Shown here piece by piece: positions 1 to 8,452 of a stretch of 25,848 nucleotides of DNA; position 1 is the stretch's first letter; each line of letters starts with the position of its first letter. Below the pieces are notes generated by a model that searched no databases, was not told where the DNA came from, and saw nothing but the letters and a program-made list of their open reading frames with translations. The DNA comes from Candidatus Cloacimonadota bacterium (lineage in GTDB: Bacteria > Cloacimonadota > Cloacimonadia > Cloacimonadales > TCS61): the NCBI GenBank assembly GCA_029932755.1, contig JAOZPK010000013.1, positions 1 to 25,848 of the forward strand. The letters are read 5' to 3'. The position numbers and the translations under genes were made by a program.

Positions 1-180
1 CTTCTTGGTTCAGGGCTAACTTTACTACTTAATATTTTCACTAATATTCCCAGAAACTTAAATATGACAAAACTCCATAAATATGATAGAAATATAAGAA
101 TAATTAAAAATTATTGTCTAATACAAAAACATCAGGAAATTAACTTGATTAATAAAATGATACGGGAAGTCCAACCATGA
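1..180 (+). CDS. C-terminal end of an unidentified protein (partial, 5' end outside window)
   Basis: Frame 1 is open from the first base to a TGA at 178-180 and gives 59 residues that begin LLGSGLTLLLNIFTNIPRN and end MIREVQP. The first dozen residues are hydrophobic and could be the end of a membrane segment; the rest is basic and polar. The TGA overlaps the ATG of the next gene in an ATGA junction, the usual sign of translational coupling, and this is the main reason to believe the frame is coding. I do not recognise the family. It may be a relative or partner of the small membrane protein that follows. Confidence 0.55.
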   Translation, partial: LLGSGLTLLLNIFTNIPRNLNMTKLHKYDRNIRIIKNYCLIQKHQEINLINKMIREVQP

Positions 181-761
181 CAATCAAAAAGATCATTTTA
201 TGTTCGTTAATCCTATTTCTCTTATCTAGTTTGTATCCCTCAGAATTATTTGAAGTAGTAAAGATCAGAATGAAAGATGGTTCGATAAGAACCTCTCAAA
301 TTCTTTGCTGCGGTAAATCTGGTTTAATTGTGTGGAATAGCCGTTTGCCCTATAAAGCAGAATTAATTAAAACTTATGCCGAATATATACCATACAATAA
401 AATAAATCGTATTCAAGCTAAAAACTATATGAGTGTACTACCTTTAGCTATAGGTTTTTATACTGGCATTGGATTAGCATTAACACAATTCTTACAGAGA
501 TCAGAAACTGCTGAAGGTGCCTTTTATAAAGGGTTTGGAGCTATTATTTTATTTGCTGTAAGTGTTTCAGCAGGTGTTATTGGTTCAGCTCTTAGTGTTG
601 TAATGCCACGTCGTTATAATGCCAATGAATTTTCAAAAAAAAGAATCGCCAGTAAGAACCATATCATTTTTACAAATGATTTTCCTTCTGAAATTATTAC
701 TATGCTTGCAAAATATGAAAAAGTAAAATCTGAATCAAAAAAGAATATCAAAACACCATAA
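177..761 (+). CDS. Small membrane protein of unknown function
   Basis: A 194-aa protein. Residues 1-22 form a signal peptide or N-terminal anchor (MTIKKIILCSLILFLLSSLY). Residues 25-80 form a small polar domain starting EVVKIRMKDGSIRTSQIL, which resembles the short beta-rich 'xLKDGSxxxG' modules of envelope proteins. Two hydrophobic stretches follow at about 87-105 and 118-142 (the second rich in Gly/Ala/Ser), and then a basic lysine-rich tail. The ATG overlaps the stop of the upstream frame (ATGA), so the two are probably one operon. There is no strong Shine-Dalgarno sequence (only GGGAAG), which fits coupling. No enzyme motif is visible; I assign only membrane location. Confidence 0.7.
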   Translation: MTIKKIILCSLILFLLSSLYPSELFEVVKIRMKDGSIRTSQILCCGKSGLIVWNSRLPYKAELIKTYAEYIPYNKINRIQAKNYMSVLPLAIGFYTGIGLALTQFLQRSETAEGAFYKGFGAIILFAVSVSAGVIGSALSVVMPRRYNANEFSKKRIASKNHIIFTNDFPSEIITMLAKYEKVKSESKKNIKTP

Positions 762-775
762 TTATTTCTTAATAA

Positions 776-800
776 AAAGTAGCCAAAAATTGGGTACTTT
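776..800 (+). terminator. Hairpin downstream of the small membrane protein
   Basis: The arms AAAGTA (776-781) and TACTTT (795-800) are extended inward by CC/GG across a G-G mismatch, with an A-rich loop. It lies 15 bases after the stop codon. The following T content (CTTAATT) is weak, so this is only a possible rho-independent terminator. Confidence 0.4.
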
Positions 801-834
801 CTTAATTAAACAACTAAACTATTTAACCAAGATT

Positions 835-903
835 GCAGGTTCAATCCGGCAATTGTCGGATTGAACCGAAACATTTCGGTCGCATCAAAATGATACGACC
901 TGC
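835..903. repeat. Cluster of three nested or adjacent palindromes bounded by GCAGGT/ACCTGC
   Basis: Within 69 bases there are three stem-loops. GGTTCAATCCG (838-848) pairs with CGGATTGAACC (857-867). ACCGAAA pairs with TTTCGGT at 865-880. GGTCG-c-ATCA (878-887) pairs with TGAT-a-CGACC (891-900). The whole is framed by the inverted hexamers GCAGGT (835-840) and ACCTGC (898-903). It sits between two converging genes, so it may also end transcription from both sides. Its build matches the element at 8308-8420, which points to one family of modular palindromic repeats. Confidence 0.7.
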
Positions 904-908
904 TATTT

Positions 909-3900
909 TTACTCTTCTATTCCAACTTTCTTCTTGGCTATCATGCTGTAAACAACCGGCAAGAAAATAAGTGTGAGGAAAGTTGCACTGATAAGACCGC
1001 CAATAACAGTAAGAGCCATTGGAGCTTTTAATTCTGATCCTTCACTTGTACTCAAAGCCATAGGCAGCATTCCCATCATTGTAGTAATTGCTGTAATAAG
1101 TACCGGACGCAATCTGTCTTTACCAGCTTGAATGATCGCATCTCTTTTTTCCATACCTTTAAGCCTGAGCTGATTCATATGATCGATAAGCACGATCCCG
1201 TTATTCACAACAATACCAGATAGAATTATACCTCCCACAAAACTTACTACTGAAAGGGTTGTACCTGTAATTCCCAAAATGAACATAACGCCAATAACAG
1301 CCAGTGGAATTGTGAACATCACGATAAATGGTTGACGAAGCGATTCAAATTGTGAAGCCATTACGATGTAAACCAACACAACAGCTAATAACAATGCCAG
1401 GGAAAGAGTTTTAAATGCTTCCTGCATATCTTCATAAGCTCCACCAATATTTACAAAATATCCTGCAGGAAGATCATCTAGTATATCAGAGATCTTCGTA
1501 CTCACATCAGCTACAACTCCGCCCATATCTTTAGTTCCGATTATATTTGCAGAAACTGTAACTTTTCTGGTTTGCTTTTCATGGCTGATCACACGAGGTC
1601 CTTCTGCATATTCAATATGAGCGATCTGATTGAGTGGAATAGAAAATCCCATTGGAGAAATAATAGCAATATGCATAATATCTTCAAAACTATTACGTTT
1701 CTCTTCATCTAATCTCACCAGAATATTTAACTCTTCACCAGCTTTACGGAATACTCCGGCTTGTGTTCCAATTGAGGCTGTTTTAATTGTAGAGGCAACT
1801 TGATAAGTTGTGAGTCCATATTTAAATGCTTTATCTTTATCGATGATAATATGAGCTTCCGGTTTCCCTTCTTTCACAGAATTCACAACATCACTCACAT
1901 GTTTTACTTCTTTTATTCTCTCTTCAATTCTTCCGGCAAATTCTTTTAGTACTTCAAGATCTTTACCAAATATTTTTATCTCAATTGGATGTGCCTGCCC
2001 TCCTCCCATCAATTGCTCACTCGTTAGGAAGTTAATATCTGCTCCCTCTATTTTGGGAAGTTGCTCACGTACTCTTTTTTGAATTTCTTCATAGGAAATA
2101 TTTCTATCTTTCTGCTGATATAACCTGGCAAAAACCTGTGCTTCATTCACTTCCTGCGGATTTGTAGGATCTGATTGAGCCGATGCATCAGACATCGGAC
2201 CAACTAACGACATCACATGTTTTACTCCCTCCACATGCATAAATACATCTTCTATCTGACGAACAATTTCATCGGTCTCATCGAGAGAAGTTCCAACCGG
2301 GGCTTGTACATGAAAAGCCATCATTGGTATGTCTTGAGTTGGCATAAATTCTGTACCGATCATCCCCGTGAATGGAACTATCAGCGAAATAACAAGAAGA
2401 AGAACAACAATAATTATTGTCTTCCCTTTATGATCTAGCGCCCAATCCAAAATTTTAATATAGCGTCTTTTAATTCCATCAAACATTTTTTCTGATTTAT
2501 CATGTTCGGGTCTATCTGCTGCTTTGCGGAATAAAACCGAGGCAATTGCAGGAACAATAGTTAGTGACACAAAAAGAGACGCTGCAAGTGAAAATGCAAC
2601 TGTGAGAGCTAGCCCCCGCACCAGAATCCCTGTCATTCCCTCTGCAAAAATCATTGGGAAGAAAACAGCAATTGTAGTAAGTGTTGATGCAGTAATTGCC
2701 ATTGCAACTTCAGAAGCACCAACTTTGGCTGCTTCAACTTTTTTCATACCTAGTTCCATGTGCCGGTAAATATTCTCGATAACCACGATTGAATTATCAA
2801 CCAGCATTCCAACCCCCAAAGCCAGACCACCAAGCGTCATTATGTTCAAAGAGAATTTAGCAAGATAGATAGAGACCATTGTAGCAACAACGGATATTGG
2901 AATTGCCAGCGAAATTGCCAGAGTAGGTCGCCAATTCCTAAGAAAAAGAAACATAATACTAATAGCAAGTATTCCACCAATGATCAGGTTTGACATTGCG
3001 CCGGCAGTAACTCTGGAGATGGGTAAACTCATATCCATTATATCATTGAAATCTATTTCAATCTTCATATCTTTCTGGATTTCTTTAAGTTCATCTTTCA
3101 CAACATTTGCCACGGTTATAGTATTTGCACCGGATTCTTTGGAGATCATCATCATAGCAGTTGGCTTTTTATTCGTTCTTATGTGATATCTTTTTTCTTT
3201 ATAACCATCTTCCACACTAGCTATATCTTTTAAGTATATTGTGTTACCTTTATCTGTTATTCTAATGGGAAGATTTTGTATTTCATCGATAGATCTATAT
3301 TGGGCAACTGTCCGCAGTAGAAAATCTTCTTTCCTTCTTTGAATATAACCGGCTGACATATTGATATTTCCAGCCGCAACTATCTGCACAACTTCATCAA
3401 TGGAAATATTATATTGTTCCAATTTTGCTATATCCACGATGACCTGTTTTTCCAGTTCATCTCCACCCATTATCATCACAGATGCAACTCCAGGCAACTG
3501 TTTAATTTTAGATGCGACGTCATCATCTAATATTTTGCGAAGTTGATAAGTATCATCTGGTCCGGTAACTCCATACATCAGGATCGGCATTTGTGATAGA
3601 TTAAATTTCATCACAAGAGGTCTGGATACATCATCAGGAAGATAGTCTGCCACTTGATCGATCATATCACGCAGGTCTTGCGCTGCAAAATCAAGATTGG
3701 TTCCCCAATTAAATTCAACCAAGATAAGAGAAGCATTCTCCATACTTTCAGATTTTAAATTCTTAATATTTTTCACTGATGCAATTGCTGTTTCCAGTGT
3801 TTTGGTTACTGTCTCTTCCACATCCTGAGAAGATGCACCATTGTATGGGGTAATTATGGAAATGACCGGATAATCCATATCTGGGAACATTTCTAATCCT

Positions 3901-3995
3901 AGTTTAGTAAACGATATCCCACCTAATATTAGAATGAGGATCGTTAGCATAAGTACTGTAACTCTTCTATTTACCGAAAATTCTGCTAATTTCAT
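909..3995 (-). CDS. RND efflux pump inner-membrane subunit (HAE1/AcrB type)
   Basis: At 1028 aa this is the normal length for an AcrB/MexB-type proton-driven exporter. It starts with the usual cytoplasmic stub and TM1 (MKLAEFSVNRRVTVLML), then EMFPDMDYPVI and the first periplasmic porter region (about 40-335). TM2-TM6 follow, with the TM4 signature GMLVDNSIVVIEN at about 396-408; D400 corresponds to the proton-relay Asp and the next residue is Asn, as in many non-proteobacterial HAE1 pumps. The second porter/docking region spans about 560-850 and the last TMs carry SGIVVNNGIVLIDH. It is the last gene of tetR-tolC-adaptor-pump. ATG is preceded by GGAG. Substrate unknown; multidrug or toxic-metabolite export is likely. 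Confidence 0.95.
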   Translation of the reverse strand: MKLAEFSVNRRVTVLMLTILILILGGISFTKLGLEMFPDMDYPVISIITPYNGASSQDVEETVTKTLETAIASVKNIKNLKSESMENASLILVEFNWGTNLDFAAQDLRDMIDQVADYLPDDVSRPLVMKFNLSQMPILMYGVTGPDDTYQLRKILDDDVASKIKQLPGVASVMIMGGDELEKQVIVDIAKLEQYNISIDEVVQIVAAGNINMSAGYIQRRKEDFLLRTVAQYRSIDEIQNLPIRITDKGNTIYLKDIASVEDGYKEKRYHIRTNKKPTAMMMISKESGANTITVANVVKDELKEIQKDMKIEIDFNDIMDMSLPISRVTAGAMSNLIIGGILAISIMFLFLRNWRPTLAISLAIPISVVATMVSIYLAKFSLNIMTLGGLALGVGMLVDNSIVVIENIYRHMELGMKKVEAAKVGASEVAMAITASTLTTIAVFFPMIFAEGMTGILVRGLALTVAFSLAASLFVSLTIVPAIASVLFRKAADRPEHDKSEKMFDGIKRRYIKILDWALDHKGKTIIIVVLLLVISLIVPFTGMIGTEFMPTQDIPMMAFHVQAPVGTSLDETDEIVRQIEDVFMHVEGVKHVMSLVGPMSDASAQSDPTNPQEVNEAQVFARLYQQKDRNISYEEIQKRVREQLPKIEGADINFLTSEQLMGGGQAHPIEIKIFGKDLEVLKEFAGRIEERIKEVKHVSDVVNSVKEGKPEAHIIIDKDKAFKYGLTTYQVASTIKTASIGTQAGVFRKAGEELNILVRLDEEKRNSFEDIMHIAIISPMGFSIPLNQIAHIEYAEGPRVISHEKQTRKVTVSANIIGTKDMGGVVADVSTKISDILDDLPAGYFVNIGGAYEDMQEAFKTLSLALLLAVVLVYIVMASQFESLRQPFIVMFTIPLAVIGVMFILGITGTTLSVVSFVGGIILSGIVVNNGIVLIDHMNQLRLKGMEKRDAIIQAGKDRLRPVLITAITTMMGMLPMALSTSEGSELKAPMALTVIGGLISATFLTLIFLPVVYSMIAKKKVGIEE

Positions 3996-4028
3996 TATTA
4001 ACTCCGTTTGATTTCTAACTTTATATTT

Positions 4029-5036
4029 CTAATTCCTAATTTCTAATTTGTCACCGGCTTGCAAGCCAATATTTCCTGATACAATTACTTCTTCTTCTTC
4101 GGCAACACCACTTTTTATTTCAATTTCTTCTTCGTTTCCAATACCTAGTGTTATTTCACGTTTTTCTGCAATTCCACTTGCAGCTACAAAAACATAACTT
4201 GATTTCAACACACTTTCCTGAGGTATGATTAAAGTGTTTGAAGAAGATTGAGTAATTAAAGCGATTCGGGCAAATTGATTATGTTTTAATAAATTGGAAT
4301 CGTTATTAATGGAGATTTCAATAGGAAAAGTACCCGACATCATTTCTGCTTCCGGAGAAACATACGAAACGATTCCATAAAATTCTTCATCAGAATTATC
4401 AACTGTGATAATTGCTTTTTGCCCTTTGTTAATTTTATTTATATCTTTATCAGAAACTTGCAATTTTGCTTTAAATTTACTGGAATTTACAATACGGATA
4501 AGAAAAGGATCCATCATCGAATCAAATTTTTCTCCTTCCTTTTTATAAATGTATGTAACAATTCCGGAAATCGGAGCTTTCATTTCAATATTATCCAGCA
4601 TGAATTCATAAGTTGATTTTATTACATTGTAACCTGCTTGTACTTCATCAAAAGTCTGTTTATCAATGGCATTACTTTCTAGAAGTTTCTGCATTCTCAG
4701 ATAATTTTTCTCTGTATTCTCAAATTGTATTCTTGTTTGTTCTAATTGAGTTTGATCTAGTTTTACCAGTAGATCACCGACTTTCACATGATCACCTTCT
4801 TTTACAAATAACATTTCAATCTTCCCGGACATTGAAGGACTTGCATTAGCAACTGTTTTTGCTTCAATTTTTCCTGAGTATTTTAAATATTCGTTGATCT
4901 CACCCATTCTTGCTGTTACAGTTTTTACATTACGTTTACCGGTAAATCCATTATCTTCTTTAGCAACTTCCTTATCCTGACATCCGACTAATATCAATAA
5001 AACTATTGTTAAAAGTATAAATATCTTCCTGTACAT
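4029..5036 (-). CDS. RND periplasmic adaptor lipoprotein (membrane fusion protein)
   Basis: A 335-aa lipoprotein. A hydrophobic leader ends in the lipobox LVGC with Cys19 as the lipidated residue. A lipoyl-like half motif follows (VKEGDHVKVGDLLVKLDQ, about 80-97), then a helical hairpin (QTRIQFENTEKNYLRMQKLL..., about 100-145), the second lipoyl half (KAPISGIVTYIYKKEGEKF), a beta-barrel domain and the membrane-proximal domain (VIVSGNIGLQAGDKLEI). These are the HlyD/AcrA family parts in their usual order. It bridges pump and TolC-like channel. Its ATG shares one base with the stop of the upstream tolC-like gene (TAATG), and GGAGG lies just ahead, so translation is coupled. Confidence 0.93.
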   Translation of the reverse strand: MYRKIFILLTIVLLILVGCQDKEVAKEDNGFTGKRNVKTVTARMGEINEYLKYSGKIEAKTVANASPSMSGKIEMLFVKEGDHVKVGDLLVKLDQTQLEQTRIQFENTEKNYLRMQKLLESNAIDKQTFDEVQAGYNVIKSTYEFMLDNIEMKAPISGIVTYIYKKEGEKFDSMMDPFLIRIVNSSKFKAKLQVSDKDINKINKGQKAIITVDNSDEEFYGIVSYVSPEAEMMSGTFPIEISINNDSNLLKHNQFARIALITQSSSNTLIIPQESVLKSSYVFVAASGIAEKREITLGIGNEEEIEIKSGVAEEEEVIVSGNIGLQAGDKLEIRN

Positions 5037-6418
5037 TATTCCTCCATCTCGCCTATATATTTTTCCATTTCAAATTTTGTAAGGACATAATCATAATATG
5101 ATGAAATAAGATTCATCTCACTGCTAAATAGCATGATCTCTGCATCTAAGAGCTCGCTATTAGTAACCATCCCTTGTTCAAATAACTGATTTATGATCTT
5201 ATGATTTTCTTTAGCAAATTCCAAAGCAATTTTATTATCTTGAACAATCCGAGCATTAGTGATCAATCTATTGAAAGCATTCTCTGCAGCAATTAAGTAA
5301 TTATCTCTGGCATATTCTGTTTGCTTTGTGGTTTTAAGTAATTCATATTTTGCCTGTTTTACTTTAGAAAAATTGGAACCACTCGTAAATAATGGAATCG
5401 AAATGGCAGCAACAAGATTCCAGTTATCATCTCCAGAAAAGTCAAATTCGTCATCACTCTCAATCTGATAATCGAATTGCAAATTTAACGAAGGAAGAAA
5501 ATTCCCCTTTGCCATCCAATAACTCTTCTTCATCATTTTATTTGCCAGATTAATACTGTTTAAAGTTGGACTTTTCTTTATTACATTCAAGAGGAATTCC
5601 TGCTTTGCTATTATAATTTCATCTTGTATCAATCTGGTATAACTATCAATTTCAATATCATATTTTGCTAACTGAATCTCAGATGGGACATTATCTACAA
5701 CTCCTATTAAAGAATTCCAGAAAGACAATATTTCATTTAGCCCATTTTCAATTTCAAAGTTTGATGTTTTATCCTTATTTAGTCTTACTTTCCATTGTAA
5801 AACATCCGATTTTTTTGCTGTTCCAACATCAAAATTCTTCTCTACTTTTTCTAGATGCGAAATGCTGGAGGACAAACTTTTTTGAGTTAGCTTCTGAATA
5901 TCCTTTAACTTCAAAAAACCAAAATAAGTGGAAGCTACAGCATAAGAAATATCTAATTCTTTGTTTTCTAATGCAATCTCCGCTTGCTGTTTTGCTAAAT
6001 TTGCCAGTTGATAACCAAGAATTATCTTCCCACCATTGAATATTGGCTGCCGTACTGTGATATTGTTTGAATAGGAAGTTTTGTATATCCCTGTTCCCAT
6101 TGCACCGGCTGAAAATGGAATAAAATTTCCCGTTGGCATCCCAATCTGATCTAATACAGGAATTTGAAAAACCTGCAAAGCTTCATCATAAGTTTCATTA
6201 TCAATGCGAACAATTGCAGAATTGAAAGAAACTCTTGGCAGGAAATTTGAGAGTGCATCGTATTTTCCCCAATTTGCAGATTTTAGGGAATATTTTTCAG
6301 CTTGGATTTCTTTGTTATTCTCTCGAGCTAATTTTATGCTTTCATCAAGATCGATCTCCACCGCATAAAGTGCAGAAAGCAATAACAATGTTAATAGTAA
6401 TAATAGTAATTTCCTCAT
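5036..6418 (-). CDS. TolC-family outer-membrane efflux channel
   Basis: A 460-aa protein with a signal peptide (MRKLLLLLLTLLLLSALYA) and two related halves typical of outer-membrane efflux proteins. The first starts LDESIKLARENNKEIQAEKYSL and LPRVSFNSA; the second starts LNSINLANKMMKKSYWMAKGNFLPSLNLQFDYQ. Long coiled-coil helices end in SELLDAEIMLFSSEMNLISSYYDYVLTKFEMEKYIGE, the classic TolC close. A GTG two codons upstream (6424) lies inside the GAGGTG ribosome-binding site, so the ATG at 6418 is the better start. The gap to the stop of the tetR-like gene is 21 bases and the adaptor gene overlaps its stop, which places it second in the operon. Confidence 0.93.
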   Translation of the reverse strand: MRKLLLLLLTLLLLSALYAVEIDLDESIKLARENNKEIQAEKYSLKSANWGKYDALSNFLPRVSFNSAIVRIDNETYDEALQVFQIPVLDQIGMPTGNFIPFSAGAMGTGIYKTSYSNNITVRQPIFNGGKIILGYQLANLAKQQAEIALENKELDISYAVASTYFGFLKLKDIQKLTQKSLSSSISHLEKVEKNFDVGTAKKSDVLQWKVRLNKDKTSNFEIENGLNEILSFWNSLIGVVDNVPSEIQLAKYDIEIDSYTRLIQDEIIIAKQEFLLNVIKKSPTLNSINLANKMMKKSYWMAKGNFLPSLNLQFDYQIESDDEFDFSGDDNWNLVAAISIPLFTSGSNFSKVKQAKYELLKTTKQTEYARDNYLIAAENAFNRLITNARIVQDNKIALEFAKENHKIINQLFEQGMVTNSELLDAEIMLFSSEMNLISSYYDYVLTKFEMEKYIGEMEE

Positions 6419-6439
6419 ATTCACCTCGTTTATATTAAT

Positions 6440-7051
6440 TTATATTTCTTTTTCTGTTGATATACTTTTCCAGAGATTCTGGAATATTTTTTCACCTTTT
6501 TCTTTCAAATCGATTTCATCTGTCATAATATGATAGATCATCGTACCTTCTGCCAGTGCATTAATCATAAAGCTTAATGTTTCACAGTCAATATTATCTT
6601 TGATCTGCCCTTCCTGCTGAGCTTTGTTTATAATCTCTACCAAAATCTCCTGATTTTTCAAATGTAATTTTCCGTGCTTTTCACGTATCTGCGGGAATTT
6701 AATAAATACATTTGTCATAAGCATATAGAAATTATTCACATCAATATTTTCTGAACCGGTCATTGTTCCAAGCACTTTTGAAATATTTGATAAAGATCCG
6801 AAATAAGCATGCAAAACCTGTTTAAAATTTGTTGATTTTACATAAATTGTTCTTTCGAGTTCTTCAAATCTATCAAAGAGATAATCTATAGTTTCTAAAA
6901 AAAGCTCTTCTTTATTCTTAAAGTGATGGTAAATTCCGCCTTTTGTTATCTTGCATTCAGTAACAACATCACTTATTGATGTAGCAGCGTAACCTTTCTG
7001 TAAGAAAAGTTTAAGGGCAGCTAAACTTATCTTATCCTTTGAATTCATCAT
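6440..7051 (-). CDS. TetR/AcrR-family repressor of the efflux operon
   Basis: A 203-aa protein. The N-terminal helix-turn-helix spans about residues 8-52: AALKLFLQKGYAATSISDVV, then the recognition segment TKGGIYHHFKNKEELF. The C-terminal helical ligand and dimer domain shows no specific ligand signature. Two ATG codons are in tandem; the first, at 7051, is served by GAGGAA six bases upstream. It is the first gene of the RND operon. A 14-bp palindrome lies between its promoter -10 box and its start codon, so it very likely represses itself and the three efflux genes until an inducer binds. The inducer is unknown. Confidence 0.93.
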   Translation of the reverse strand: MMNSKDKISLAALKLFLQKGYAATSISDVVTECKITKGGIYHHFKNKEELFLETIDYLFDRFEELERTIYVKSTNFKQVLHAYFGSLSNISKVLGTMTGSENIDVNNFYMLMTNVFIKFPQIREKHGKLHLKNQEILVEIINKAQQEGQIKDNIDCETLSFMINALAEGTMIYHIMTDEIDLKEKGEKIFQNLWKSISTEKEI

Positions 7052-7066
7052 ATTCTCTTCCTCAAA

Positions 7067-7080
7067 ACCGACCGTTCGGT
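7067..7080. promoter_or_regulatory. Probable TetR-type operator
   Basis: ACCGACCGTTCGGT has perfect 5-base arms (ACCGA/TCGGT) around CCGT and resembles many TetR/AcrR-family operators. It lies 3 bases downstream of the proposed -10 box, over the expected transcription start, where bound repressor would block initiation. Confidence 0.7.
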
Positions 7081-7083
7081 ATG

Positions 7084-7112
7084 TATAAAATTTCTTAAGT
7101 GAATTCTGTCAA
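7084..7112 (-). promoter_or_regulatory. Sigma70-type promoter of the efflux operon
   Basis: Read on the minus strand, a perfect -35 box TTGACA (7112-7107) is followed after 17 bases by TTTATA (7089-7084). Transcription would begin near 7077 inside the palindromic operator and run into the TetR-family gene. Confidence 0.7.
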
Positions 7113-7143
7113 ATATTTTTTATGGAAATGAAACTACATATTT

Positions 7144-8214
7144 TTATTTCAGTATTTCTCTTAATTTTTTCTCATCTAATTTTTCTATAATTTTCTCAAG
7201 TAATTTTATAAGTTCATCAAAATCATCCATTGAGGAGATGCAATTATGACTGTGCGCATAACGAACCGGCACACCAAGCACTATGGTAGGAATTCCCCGG
7301 TTTGCAACATGAAGCTGTCTGCCATCTGTTCCGCCACCTTTACGTACTGTTAATTGAATTTTGATATCATCAATTTTTGCACATTCTACAACAAAGTCTT
7401 TCAATTCACTCTTCACGATCATTGTAGGATCGAACAAACGGACATGAGCACCTTTTCCTACTCCTGTTTGTGATGTGTAAGGAATTCCAGGAATATCATC
7501 TGCAGGTGCACCTTCCAAAACTATGCAGATATCTGCATCTGTATAATTTGCGATTGTTTGTGCACCTCTTGTTCCAACTTCTTCCTGCACACTTCCAACA
7601 CAATAAACGGTATTCGGATGTTCTTTTTGCGTGAGTATCTTCCCTATCTCGATAACTGCTGCAATTCCTGCTCGGTCATCAAATGCTTTAGAGAACATTC
7701 TTCTATTTTTTTCGCTATAATGGAAATTGGTTACAGGAACGATTTGATCACCTAACTGAATTCCAAAATTATTTTCTACATCTTCTTTTGAAGTTGCACC
7801 AAAATCAATGAACATATTATTAATTTCTGGTTTAACATCTTGTCTATTTTTTAGGAAGTGAACAGGAACAGCACCAATGATGCCAGGATATTTTTCTCCT
7901 TTGGAATTAATGATCTCTACCGGAGAAGATAAAAGTGTATTAGGATTCCACCCACCGATATTTTGAAGCTTAATAAAACCTGATGCTAATATGTCAGCAA
8001 CTATGAAGCCAATCTCATCCATATGTGCCACAAACATGATCTTAGGTTTTTCGCTGCTTCCTTTATACTCAAAACTTACTGAACCCATATTATCTTTGCT
8101 ATAAGATGCATATCCACTCAATTCATCTTTCATTATTTCAGCAATTTTATTTTCACTACCGGAAATCCCTGATTCAAGAGTTAGTCTTTTTAGTAATTCA
8201 ATTCTATTGGTCAT
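7144..8214 (-). CDS. M42-family metallo-aminopeptidase
   Basis: 356 aa, normal for the M42 family (glutamyl or deblocking aminopeptidases, FrvX/YsdC group), which form cytoplasmic TET-like assemblies that trim peptides. The di-metal site is complete: FVAHMDEIGF (His64, Asp66), KAFDDRAGI (Asp179/Asp180), VQEEVGTRGA (general base and ligand pair Glu211/Glu212), IVLEGAPADD (Glu234) and YAHSHNCIS (His321/His323). The substrate-loop signature GGGTDGRQLHVANRGIPT is also present. GGAGGGG lies 6 bases before the ATG. Its stop is only about 30 bases upstream of the efflux promoter on the same strand, but it is unlikely to be functionally linked. Peptide catabolism fits an amino-acid-fermenting host (inference). 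Confidence 0.93.
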   Translation of the reverse strand: MTNRIELLKRLTLESGISGSENKIAEIMKDELSGYASYSKDNMGSVSFEYKGSSEKPKIMFVAHMDEIGFIVADILASGFIKLQNIGGWNPNTLLSSPVEIINSKGEKYPGIIGAVPVHFLKNRQDVKPEINNMFIDFGATSKEDVENNFGIQLGDQIVPVTNFHYSEKNRRMFSKAFDDRAGIAAVIEIGKILTQKEHPNTVYCVGSVQEEVGTRGAQTIANYTDADICIVLEGAPADDIPGIPYTSQTGVGKGAHVRLFDPTMIVKSELKDFVVECAKIDDIKIQLTVRKGGGTDGRQLHVANRGIPTIVLGVPVRYAHSHNCISSMDDFDELIKLLEKIIEKLDEKKLREILK

Positions 8215-8307
8215 TTTATCCCCTCCAAATATTACTTTTTTTTGAGGATTTATTTATTGTGATGATTGTCAAATTGTTTTATTGGGTTGCCTCTTGTTTA
8301 TTAAATG

Positions 8308-8420
8308 TAGGGACGATTACCCTTAATCGTCCGTTTATTTTACGGTCAATTCAGAGAATTGACCCTTAGATTTTGATAAGCTAACATCCGTTTTCGGTCA
8401 ATTCAGAGAATTGACCCTAC
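8308..8420. repeat. Composite palindromic repeat element with two identical hairpins
   Basis: Bounded by GTAGGG (8308-8313) and CCCTAC (8415-8420). Inside are GGACGATTA/TAATCGTCC (8311-8319 with 8324-8332), then two identical 21-base hairpins with arms GGTCAATTC and GAATTGACC around AGA, at 8344-8364 and 8396-8416. The spacers after each hairpin are T-rich and end in CCG or C before the next. It lies between the stop of the propeller gene and the start of the M42 gene. Same architecture as 835-903. Confidence 0.8.
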
Positions 8421-8452
8421 TATGTCATCTCGAGCCTGTCAAGAGATCTCGA

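Noticed and set aside
909..3995. Several plus-strand frames inside the pump gene (for example near 2524-2769)
   Set aside because: They are antisense to a well-supported gene and have no ribosome-binding sites or family signatures.
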